Source: an uncultured Pelagibacteraceae bacterium
Lineage (GTDB): Bacteria; Pseudomonadota; Alphaproteobacteria; Pelagibacterales; Pelagibacteraceae
DNA: 40,551 nt
Reading direction: 5' to 3'
NCBI GenBank assembly: GCA_902597695.1
Contig: CACJYH010000005.1
Location: 1 to 40,551 of the forward strand
Shown: positions 30,588-38,305 of the stretch, in pieces
Position numbering within the stretch: the stretch's first letter is position 1
Layout: the number at the start of each line of letters is the position of its first letter
Translations under genes and position numbers: made by a program
Notes under the pieces: generated by a model
What the model saw: only the letters and a program-made list of their open reading frames with translations
What the model was told of the DNA's origin: nothing
The model's database searches: none

Positions 30588-31919
30588 TTATTTATTCAAA
30601 AAAGTTTTTAAAGTATCATCCATTGCTTTTGCCCAAGGCGTGTGGTGAACCGGTGCAACAGATCCTGTTACCGGGGATGAGAAAGATTTATCTCTATATG
30701 TTGATATGTCTTCAACTTTATGATGTTCCCATTCTTTAAAATGTTTTCTTATTAATTCAAAATCAATTTTAGGATAATCAGACATTTCATGTAGCTCCTT
30801 TGTATACTCTGTTTGAAAATCAATCATTTGATCAGGATTTTCAAGTTTTTCTTCCATTGCAACCCATTTGTTTATGTCATTTTCAATTTCTTTACTATCA
30901 GGCATTTTTATTTTACCCATAACTACATCACGAGCATACCAAGCTTGGCAATCGAACATATTAAATGTATGAAATTGGTCCTGCATGCCAAGATACATTA
31001 GTTTATGATTATCTTGCCAGACTACACCTTTGTATAATTTAGGTGGATAGAGTCTATTTCTTGTTTTCAGTTGTAAGTTTTCCTCTAAAAATGGAAAATG
31101 GTGCAAGTATCCTGTACATAAAATTATAACGTCGGTTTCTTGTTCAGTACCATCTTTAAAGATAGCTTTCTTTCCATCTAGTCTATCTAGGTAATGAACT
31201 TCTTTCATACCTTTAGGCCATTTGAATCCCATTGGGTTGTGTCTATATCCAATAGTTACACTTTTTGCTCCATACTTATTACATTGAAGCGCAATATCTT
31301 CAGCTGAATAACTACTGCCTAATACAACAATATTTTTACCTCTAAACTCTTCTGCGTCTCTAAAGTCGTGGGAGTGCATAATTCTTCCTGGGAATGATTT
31401 CATTCCATCATACTCGGGAATAAATGGAACAGAAAAATGACCAGTTGAGACAATTACAAAATCGAAATTTTCTTTTAAAATTTTATCATTTACTTTGTCC
31501 TGATAACTAATTTCAAATTTTTCATTTTTAAAGATTGTATTAATGACCCTTGTATTAAATTTAACTTTATTTTTTAAATTTCCACTTTTAGCTCTTCCAA
31601 CTATATAGTCGTATAGTACCTCCCTTGGAGGAAATGATGGAATTGCTTTGCCAAAATGTTTATCAAAAGAATAGTCAGCAAACTCTAAACATTCCTTGGG
31701 TCCATTAGACCAAAGATATCTATACATACTATTTGGAACTGGATCTCCATACTGATCAGAACCTGTTCGCCAACTATAATTCCAGAGACCACCCCAATCT
31801 TCCTGTTTTTCAAAACAAATCACTTCTGGAATTTTTTCACCTTTTTTTTCTGCTTGCTCAAATGCTCTTAACATTGATAGGCCACATGGACCTGCACCGA
31901 TAATAGCTACTTTACTCAT
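30588..31919 (-). CDS. tmm: Trimethylamine monooxygenase (Tmm), flavin-containing monooxygenase
   Basis: This 443-aa protein matches the bacterial Tmm group closely. The FAD motif is GAGPCG (8-13), then WGGLWNYSWRTG and SMYRYLWSNGPKECLEFADY (64-83), the flavin-monooxygenase fingerprint FPGRIMHSHDF (176-186), the NADPH site GSSYSAED (201-208), ILCTGYLHHFPF and GMQDQFHTFNMFDCQAW. It oxidises trimethylamine to TMAO with NADPH and oxygen in the cytoplasm, feeding Tdm. It is transcribed alone, convergent with tmoV and divergent from the dehydrogenase operon at 32072. Confidence 0.95.
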   Translation of the reverse strand: MSKVAIIGAGPCGLSMLRAFEQAEKKGEKIPEVICFEKQEDWGGLWNYSWRTGSDQYGDPVPNSMYRYLWSNGPKECLEFADYSFDKHFGKAIPSFPPREVLYDYIVGRAKSGNLKNKVKFNTRVINTIFKNEKFEISYQDKVNDKILKENFDFVIVSTGHFSVPFIPEYDGMKSFPGRIMHSHDFRDAEEFRGKNIVVLGSSYSAEDIALQCNKYGAKSVTIGYRHNPMGFKWPKGMKEVHYLDRLDGKKAIFKDGTEQETDVIILCTGYLHHFPFLEENLQLKTRNRLYPPKLYKGVVWQDNHKLMYLGMQDQFHTFNMFDCQAWYARDVVMGKIKMPDSKEIENDINKWVAMEEKLENPDQMIDFQTEYTKELHEMSDYPKIDFELIRKHFKEWEHHKVEDISTYRDKSFSSPVTGSVAPVHHTPWAKAMDDTLKTFLNK

Positions 31920-31990
31920 AAGATTTAATAAAAATTAAGTTTATTTTACTAACAAAATATTAAAATTTAAAATAAAATAATGACTTAATA

Positions 31991-32015
31991 TGAAAATTGA
32001 CATAGAAAATTTTCA
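31991..32015. promoter_or_regulatory. Inverted repeat over a consensus -35 box between tmm and the dehydrogenase operon
   Basis: TGAAAATT (31991-31998) and AATTTTCA (32008-32015) form a perfect 8-bp inverted repeat separated by 9 bases. A perfect TTGACA (31997-32002, + strand) lies inside it, though no good -10 follows (TATGTG at 32018). The gap of 152 bases between the divergent genes otherwise shows only AT-rich sequence. It is a candidate operator for one or both genes. Confidence 0.4.
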
Positions 32016-32071
32016 CGTATGTGTTGCATTTTAAATTTTCGTTTAATTAATATTTTTGAATTTAAATCAAT

Positions 32072-33031
32072 ATGAAAAAATTTTTAATAATTGGAGGAGG
32101 GGCCATGGGATCTGCTTTCACAATTCCCTGCCTGGAAAATAAGAATGATGTTGTAATTACTGAGCCTTACTCAAAAAAATTCATAAAAGAATTATCCTCA
32201 AAAAGAAAATACCATTCAGCATTAAAGATGAATTTGCCAAAAAAACTTAAATTTCGAAAATATTCTGGTGATTTATTAAAAGAAAAATTTGATTTAATAG
32301 TAATTGCTTTAAGTTTACCTGGAATAGACTTTATTGGTAAGGAGTTGAAGAAAAATAATATTAATACACCTTTGCTGGTTCTTACCAAAGGGTTAAAATA
32401 TATATCTAGGAGTAAGAAAATTTTTACTATTTCTGAAAAACTTCAAAAAGTTTCTGGGATAAAAAATATTTCAGTTTTAAAAGGTCCATGCTTAGCAAAA
32501 GAATTAGCGAGAAAACATCAAACAAGTGTAATAATTGCAAATAAAAATATAAATTTTGCAAAAAAAATAGGAAAAAGAATTTCTACAAAATATTATTTAA
32601 ATGAATTCTCGAAAGATATTATTGGTGTTGAAGTCTGCTCAGCAATTAAAAATATATATGCAATGATTATAGGTGCTGGTCAAAGTCTAAATACGTCATC
32701 AAGTTTATTTCAAAGATCAATTAATGAAATGAAATATTTAACAAAATATTTTAAAGGAAAAGAAACAAGTACACTAGGGCTTGCTGGTGTGGGTGACTTA
32801 TATGTTAGCGCTGCGGGTGGTAGAAATAGTAAAATGGGCAGTTACTTAGGAAAAGGATATACATTTAAAAATGCAAAAAAAAGATTTATGCCTAATGACA
32901 CTGTTGAAGGAGAACAGTTAGTTAGAGAAATTGCCCCATATGTTATGAGAAAAATTAATAAGAAAAAAATTCCTTTAATGATTAGTTTATTTAAAGCAAT
33001 ATTGAATAATAGAAAACTTACAGTCACTTAA
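32072..33031 (+). CDS. NAD-dependent glycerol-3-phosphate dehydrogenase-like protein (GpsA family)
   Basis: This 319-aa protein has the Rossmann motif IIGGGAMGSA (6-15), VLKGPCLAKEL, the catalytic-lysine segment GVEVCSAIKNIYAM and the substrate segment LAGVGDLYVSAAGGRNSKMG, all as in GpsA. The family reduces dihydroxyacetone phosphate to sn-glycerol-3-phosphate. It is lysine-rich and more divergent than a housekeeping GpsA would be, and is placed with an alcohol dehydrogenase and an amidotransferase rather than lipid genes, so it may be a paralogue with a different substrate, perhaps in breakdown of glycerol-linked compounds. Start by ATG at 32072; no strong ribosome site. Confidence 0.8.
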   Translation: MKKFLIIGGGAMGSAFTIPCLENKNDVVITEPYSKKFIKELSSKRKYHSALKMNLPKKLKFRKYSGDLLKEKFDLIVIALSLPGIDFIGKELKKNNINTPLLVLTKGLKYISRSKKIFTISEKLQKVSGIKNISVLKGPCLAKELARKHQTSVIIANKNINFAKKIGKRISTKYYLNEFSKDIIGVEVCSAIKNIYAMIIGAGQSLNTSSSLFQRSINEMKYLTKYFKGKETSTLGLAGVGDLYVSAAGGRNSKMGSYLGKGYTFKNAKKRFMPNDTVEGEQLVREIAPYVMRKINKKKIPLMISLFKAILNNRKLTVT

Positions 33032-33037
33032 AAAAAT

Positions 33038-34198
33038 ATGAAATCTAATTGGAATTATCCAACAACAGTTTGGGTAGGTAAAGATAGGGTTAAAGATTTA
33101 GGAGAAGCTTGTCATAATTTAAAGGTTAACAACCCATTATTTGTAACTGACAAAGATTTAGTAAATCTTCCATTTATTAAGGAGGTGATTAGTGAAATTA
33201 AAAAAAAGTTAAAAAAATTAATATTATTTTCAAATTTTACAGGAAATCCATTTGGTGAGAATGTCGATGAGGGTGTGAAAGAATTTAAACAGAATGATTG
33301 TGATGGTGTAATTACGATTGGCGGAGGAAGTGCAATTGATGTTGGGAAAGCTATAGCTTTTATGTCAGGCCAGAGTAGACCTATTTGGGATTTTGAGGAT
33401 GTTGGAGATTATTGGAAAAGAGCTAATGATAAAAATATTTTTCCAATAATTGCAATTCCAACTACTGCAGGAACAGGATCTGAAACTGGTCGAGCATCTG
33501 CAATCATCAATAAAAAAACGGGTGTTAAAAAAATTATATTTCATCCAAAAATTTTACCTTCAATTGTTATTCTTGACCCAAAATTGACTATTGAGCTTTC
33601 TCCAAGGTTAACTGCTGCAACAGGGATGGATGCCTTAGCTCACAATCTTGAGGCATATTGTGCACCAAGCTTTCATCCTATGGCAGATGGTATTGCTTTG
33701 GAGGGAATGAAACTTATTAAAAGTTCACTTGTTGTTGCATACCAAGATGGAAAAAATATTGAGGCTAGACAAAATCTTTTGGCAGCTTCGTCAATGGGTT
33801 CAACAGCTTTTCAAAAGGGATTAGGTGCAATTCATTCATTGAGCCATCCTCTTAATGCTCAATATAATATTCATCATGGATTGAGTAATGCAATTTTTAT
33901 GCCGTATGTATTAACTTTTAATAAATCTATTATAGAAAAAAAAATTATCTCAATTTGTGATTATTTAGATTTAGATAAAAATTTTGAAAGTTTCTTATCG
34001 TGGATTTTGAATTTAAGAAAAGATTTGGCAATCCCGCATAAACTATCTGAAATTATGGATTGTTCCAAACTAGATTTAAATAAATTATCTCTAATGGCTT
34101 TAGAAGATCCATCTACTAGTGGTAATCCAAAAAAAATCAATCAAGAGGATCTTAAACTGATGTATCAGCATAGCATTTCAGGAGAATTGTTTGAATGA
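33038..34198 (+). CDS. Iron-type (group III) alcohol dehydrogenase
   Basis: This 386-aa protein shows the NAD(P) motif GGGSAIDVGKAIA (about 97-109), IPTTAGTGSET, TGMDALAHNLEAY (metal ligands Asp/His) and GAIHSLSHPLNAQYNIHHG (metal-ligand histidines). Iron-type dehydrogenases interconvert alcohols and aldehydes. In methylotrophic SAR11 strains an enzyme of this family has been linked to oxidation of methanol and other short alcohols, which I recall from literature and cannot test here. Six bases follow the GpsA-like gene, and its stop overlaps the amidotransferase start by ATGA. The aldehyde or alcohol handled is unknown. Confidence 0.88.
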   Translation: MKSNWNYPTTVWVGKDRVKDLGEACHNLKVNNPLFVTDKDLVNLPFIKEVISEIKKKLKKLILFSNFTGNPFGENVDEGVKEFKQNDCDGVITIGGGSAIDVGKAIAFMSGQSRPIWDFEDVGDYWKRANDKNIFPIIAIPTTAGTGSETGRASAIINKKTGVKKIIFHPKILPSIVILDPKLTIELSPRLTAATGMDALAHNLEAYCAPSFHPMADGIALEGMKLIKSSLVVAYQDGKNIEARQNLLAASSMGSTAFQKGLGAIHSLSHPLNAQYNIHHGLSNAIFMPYVLTFNKSIIEKKIISICDYLDLDKNFESFLSWILNLRKDLAIPHKLSEIMDCSKLDLNKLSLMALEDPSTSGNPKKINQEDLKLMYQHSISGELFE

Positions 34199-34977
34199 AA
34201 AAAATATTAATTGTAGAGGGAAACTTAAGAGAAGAAAATGAGAGCTTTTCAGAAAATGGTATTCAAACACATACAGAAAGCTTAAAGGACAGCTTAAGCC
34301 ATTTTACTGATGATCTTTCATTTGATGTTGTTAACCCCTCTTCAGATCAAAATATTCAATTAATATCAAATCAACTCGAGCAGTATGATGGTCTTATTTG
34401 GGGTGGAAGTAGTTTAAATATTTATAATGATACTCCAGAAATTAGAAGGCAAATTGAATTCATGAAAAATTGTCAAAATAAAGTAGGGAAAATTTTGGCA
34501 ATTTGTTGGGGCATGCAAGTAGCAGTCACAGCAGCAGGTGGCCAAGTCAAAAAGGCTGATAACTCACATATTGGTATAGCAAATGAGATAGAGATAAACA
34601 AAAATGGAATAAACCATCCTCTTTATAAAAATAAAGATAAAAAATTTAATTCCCCAGCATTCAATTTTGATGAGGTGGTAAAAATACCTGATAAAGGAAT
34701 TTGTTTAGCCTCGAATAAGATTAATAAAGTTCAAGGTTTATATTTTGAGGTTAATAAGACAAAAATTTGGGGGCTACAATACCATCCAGAAATAACTTAT
34801 GAAAAAATGATTAATCTTATTGAGTTTAGAAAAAAAAGATTAATTGAAAGTAGAAAAGTATTTAAAGATGACACTGAAGTTCAAAAACACATTGCTTTTA
34901 TCAAAAAAGAAATTTCAGTTTCAGATAAAGAAAAGAGAATGTTAGAGCTTAAAAATTGGCTTAACGAATTAAATTAA
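34195..34977 (+). CDS. Class I glutamine amidotransferase-like hydrolase
   Basis: This 260-aa protein has the class I triad: nucleophile Cys104 in [10 protein letters not shown], His197 and Glu199 in [10 protein letters not shown], with the oxyanion region [13 protein letters not shown]. It resembles the GMP-synthase-like stand-alone group. It has no synthase partner beside it, so it may hydrolyse a gamma-glutamyl amide rather than feed ammonia to another subunit; PuuD-type gamma-glutamyl hydrolases are a known precedent. It is coupled to the alcohol dehydrogenase (ATGA), and its stop overlaps the convergent fhs stop within TTAA. Confidence 0.82.
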   Translation: MKKILIVEGNLREENESFSENGIQTHTESLKDSLSHFTDDLSFDVVNPSSDQNIQLISNQLEQYDGLIWGGSSLNIYNDTPEIRRQIEFMKNCQNKVGKILAICWGMQVAVTAAGGQVKKADNSHIGIANEIEINKNGINHPLYKNKDKKFNSPAFNFDEVVKIPDKGICLASNKINKVQGLYFEVNKTKIWGLQYHPEITYEKMINLIEFRKKRLIESRKVFKDDTEVQKHIAFIKKEISVSDKEKRMLELKNWLNELN

Positions 34978-36659
34978 AATAACCCTTCGATTTCACCTTT
35001 TTTATTAAGTTTAATAGAGTCTGCTGCTGGTACCCTTGGTAATCCAGGCATTGTCATTATTGCTCCACAGACAACAACTATAAATTCAGCTCCTGAGGAA
35101 AGCCTTATTTCTCTAATTGGTAATGAGTGACCTGTAGGTGCACCTTTGAGATTAGGATCAGTTGAAAAACTGTACTGAGTTTTAGCTACACAAATTGGTA
35201 ATTCTCCATAACCTGCTTCTTCAAAACTTTTAAGTTGATCTCTAATTTTTGTATCAGCAATAACTTCATCGGCTCTGTAAATTTCTTTTGCTATTGTTTC
35301 AATTTTTTTAAACAATGGTGTCTTACTTTCGTATAAAAATTTGAATTTATTTTCATTTTTTTCACATAAATCAGCAACATGTGAGGCTAATTCTTTTGTA
35401 CCTTCTCCTCCATTTGCCCAGTGGGTACAAAGACTTGCCTTTATTTCTAATTTATTACAAAAATCAACTAAAGCTTTTACCTCATCGTCAGTATCTTTTA
35501 TAAAATGATTTACAGCTATCGCTACAGGAAGACCAAATTTTTTTACATTTTCAACATGCCTTTCAAGGTTGACCAAACCTTTTTTTAGTGCTTCAACGTT
35601 TTCATCTTTAAGATCATCTTTGGCTACACCACCATGCATTTTTAATGCTCTAATAGTAGCAACAATAACCACACAACTTGGTTTTAAATCAGATTTTCTA
35701 CATTTAATATCTAGAAATTTTTCAGCACCAAGATCCGCACCAAACCCAGCTTCAGTTACTACATAGTCAGCTAATTTAAGTCCGGCTTTAGTTGCGATTA
35801 CAGAATTACAACCATGTGCAATATTAGCAAAAGGCCCGCCATGAATTATTGCAGGATTATTTTCTAATGTTTGAGTTATGTTTGGTCTTATAGCTTCTTT
35901 CAACAAAACAGTCATAGGTCCCTGTGCTTTTAAATCTTTAGCATATATTGGTTTTTTTTCTCTTGTGTAAGCTACAGTAATATTTCCAATTCTATTTTCT
36001 AAATCTTCCAAATTATTAGCCAAGCAAAAGATTGCCATTATTTCTGAAGCAACTGTAATATCAAAACCATCTTCCCTTGGGAATCCATTAGCGACACCAC
36101 CAAGATTAATATTAATTGATCTTAACGCTCTATCATTCATATCTAAAACTCTTTTCCAAACAATTCTTCTTACATCTATATTAAGTTTATTTCCCCAATA
36201 GATATGATTGTCTATCAATGCAGATAAAAGATTATGTGCAGATGTAATTGCATGAAAGTCACCCGTGAAATGAAGATTAATTTGTTCCATAGGAACAACT
36301 TGAGCATAGCCACCACCAGCAGCTCCACCTTTCATACCAAAAGATGGACCTAAACTTGGTTCTCTTAAACAGACGATAGATTTTTTTCCGATTTTATTAA
36401 GACCATCATTGAGACCTACAGAAGTTGTGGTCTTTCCTTCCCCTGCTGGAGTAGGAGTTATGGCGGTCACTAAAATTAATTTTCCCTCTTTTTTATTCTT
36501 GAGACTATCAAGGTATTCTAAATTTATTTTTGCGATGTGACGCCCCATGGGGCTAAAGGCAGAACTTTCATCAGGAACATTTATTTTTGCTAAAATGTCT
36601 TTGATTGGTTGCATTTTAGCTTCTCTTGCAATTTGAATGTCTGATTTTATTTCACTCAT
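34974..36659 (-). CDS. fhs: Formate-tetrahydrofolate ligase
   Basis: This 561-aa protein is of normal family length. The ATP site is [16 protein letters not shown] (about 68-83). Other strong blocks are [54 protein letters not shown] and [14 protein letters not shown]. It interconverts formate, ATP and tetrahydrofolate with 10-formyl-tetrahydrofolate. In methyl-group oxidation it can run toward formate with ATP gain, joining Tdm and Sox activities to energy. It is divergent from soxB and convergent with the amidotransferase gene. Confidence 0.96.
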   Translation of the reverse strand: MSEIKSDIQIAREAKMQPIKDILAKINVPDESSAFSPMGRHIAKINLEYLDSLKNKKEGKLILVTAITPTPAGEGKTTTSVGLNDGLNKIGKKSIVCLREPSLGPSFGMKGGAAGGGYAQVVPMEQINLHFTGDFHAITSAHNLLSALIDNHIYWGNKLNIDVRRIVWKRVLDMNDRALRSININLGGVANGFPREDGFDITVASEIMAIFCLANNLEDLENRIGNITVAYTREKKPIYAKDLKAQGPMTVLLKEAIRPNITQTLENNPAIIHGGPFANIAHGCNSVIATKAGLKLADYVVTEAGFGADLGAEKFLDIKCRKSDLKPSCVVIVATIRALKMHGGVAKDDLKDENVEALKKGLVNLERHVENVKKFGLPVAIAVNHFIKDTDDEVKALVDFCNKLEIKASLCTHWANGGEGTKELASHVADLCEKNENKFKFLYESKTPLFKKIETIAKEIYRADEVIADTKIRDQLKSFEEAGYGELPICVAKTQYSFSTDPNLKGAPTGHSLPIREIRLSSGAEFIVVVCGAIMTMPGLPRVPAADSIKLNKKGEIEGLF

Positions 36660-36782
36660 AAAATTCTTTAAATATACAAAAACTGCTCGATTAGTATCTC
36701 TTTTTAAGAGCTTTGGAAATATCTAAAAATTATATATAAAAAAAATAGGAACTATTTATATTCATTATTATAAAATTTAATC
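36660..36782. promoter_or_regulatory. Divergent fhs / soxB control region
   Basis: These 123 bases separate two divergent C1 genes. A small inverted repeat CTCTT/AAGAG (36698-36710) lies near the centre, and TATA-rich sequence occurs toward soxB. No convincing -35/-10 pair or ribosome site is seen. Shared control of fhs and sox is plausible from layout only. Confidence 0.35.
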
Positions 36783-38039
36783 ATGCAAAAATATTCAGTA
36801 TTTAGCCTAATCAAGAATGCTTTTTCTAATCATGAAAAATGGGATTTGGCATGGAAAGATCCTACACCTAAAAAAGAATACGATGTTGTAATTATTGGTG
36901 GTGGTGGCCATGGGTTAGCTACTGCCTACTATTTAGCTAAAGAACATCAAATAACTAATGTGGCTGTTATTGAAAAAGGATGGATTGGTGGAGGAAATAT
37001 AGGAAGAAACACTACAATTATCAGATCAAATTTTATGTATGATGATAATGCTAGGTTCAATGAATTTGGAATGAACTTGTGGAGAAACATGAGTCAGGAA
37101 TTAAATTTTAATGTCATGTTTTCACCAAGAGGAATAATAAATTTAGCTCATTCAGATGCGCAAATGAATGCTTATGCTCGTAGAGGAAACTCTATGAGAT
37201 TAAATGGAATTGACGCTGTTTTACTAAATAGAGAAGAAGTAAAAAAGATTATACCTATGGCAGATTTTTCTGATGATGTTAGGTATCCAATTTTTGGAGG
37301 CTTAGCACAACCAAGTGCTGGTACTGCTAGACATGATGCGGTCGCATGGGGTTACGCTAGACAAGCTGACTCAATGGGTGTCGATATAATTCAAAATTGT
37401 GAAGTAACAGGATTTGATATTGAGGCAGGAAAAATAACAGGTTTGAGAACATCTAGAGGAGATATTAAATCAAAAAAAATTGGTTTGTGTGTAGCCGGCA
37501 GCACAAATGTTTTAGCAGAAAAACTTAATATGACACTTCCTATAGAAACTCATTTATTACAAGCTTGTGTTTCTGAGCCAGTGAAACCAGTTTTAGATGG
37601 AGTGGTAACCTTTGGTGCTGGACATTTTTATATTAGTCAATCAGATAAAGGTGAGATGGTAATGGGTGGAGATCTTGATGGATATAATAGTTATGCACAA
37701 AAAGGTAATCTTCCAACAATACAACATGTTTTAACCGGTGGTGTTGCTTTATTTCCATTCTTAAGTCGATTGAAAATGTTAAGGACTTGGGGAGGGATAA
37801 TGGATATGTCAATGGATGGCTCACCTATTATTGATAAAACTCATATCGATGGATTATATTTAAATTGTGGTTGGTGTTATGGAGGCTTCAAATCGGTTCC
37901 ATCTTCTGGGTGGACATTTGCACATACAATCGCACAAGATAGAGTTCATGAATTAAATGAGGGATTTAGTCTAAATAGATTTTCTAAAGGTTACTTGTTA
38001 GATGAGAAGGGCCTTGGAACAAAAACTTGGATTTCATAA
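36783..38039 (+). CDS. soxB: Sarcosine oxidase beta subunit / N-methylglutamate dehydrogenase MgdA-like
   Basis: This 418-aa protein starts with MQKYSVFSLIKNAF and WDLAWKDPTPK, typical of SoxB. FAD binding is at VVIIGGGGHGLATAYYLAKE (about 34-53), then VIEKGWIGGGNIGRNTTIIRSNF, FSPRGIINLAHSD, GGLAQPSAGTARHDAVAWGYAR and the C-terminal YLNCGWCYGGFKSVPSSGWTFAH. The beta subunit holds FAD and the active site that oxidises N-methyl amino acids. soxD begins directly after its TAA. The four-gene SoxBDAG arrangement is shared by sarcosine oxidase and N-methylglutamate dehydrogenase; with glxBCD in the same window the latter is a fair alternative. Confidence 0.9.
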   Translation: MQKYSVFSLIKNAFSNHEKWDLAWKDPTPKKEYDVVIIGGGGHGLATAYYLAKEHQITNVAVIEKGWIGGGNIGRNTTIIRSNFMYDDNARFNEFGMNLWRNMSQELNFNVMFSPRGIINLAHSDAQMNAYARRGNSMRLNGIDAVLLNREEVKKIIPMADFSDDVRYPIFGGLAQPSAGTARHDAVAWGYARQADSMGVDIIQNCEVTGFDIEAGKITGLRTSRGDIKSKKIGLCVAGSTNVLAEKLNMTLPIETHLLQACVSEPVKPVLDGVVTFGAGHFYISQSDKGEMVMGGDLDGYNSYAQKGNLPTIQHVLTGGVALFPFLSRLKMLRTWGGIMDMSMDGSPIIDKTHIDGLYLNCGWCYGGFKSVPSSGWTFAHTIAQDRVHELNEGFSLNRFSKGYLLDEKGLGTKTWIS

Positions 38040-38300
38040 ATGTTAAATATTAAGTGTCCTTACTGTGGGGACAGGTCTCAAAAAGAATTTGCCTACGGAG
38101 GTGATGGAACAATTACTAGACCAAAACTTAATCAAGAAATAAGTGATGAAGAATGGGATAATTTTGTTTATCTAAGAAAAAGTCCGAGAGGAAAACATAT
38201 TGAATTGTGGCATCATATTGCTGGATGCAGACAATGGTTTAAAGTTGAGAGAGATACAACTACTCACGAAATTTTTAGAACTTTTAAACCAGAGGAATAA
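38040..38300 (+). CDS. soxD: Sarcosine oxidase delta subunit / MgdB-like
   Basis: This 86-aa protein has the zinc-type cysteine motif CPYCGDR (residues 5-11), a tyrosine-glycine segment FAYGGDGT, and YLRKSPRGKHIELWHHIAGCRQWF near the C-terminus, all standard for SoxD. The delta subunit is a small zinc-containing structural part of the heterotetramer. It abuts soxB with no gap and is followed 5 bases later by soxA. Confidence 0.93.
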   Translation: MLNIKCPYCGDRSQKEFAYGGDGTITRPKLNQEISDEEWDNFVYLRKSPRGKHIELWHHIAGCRQWFKVERDTTTHEIFRTFKPEE

Positions 38301-38305
38301 TTTTG

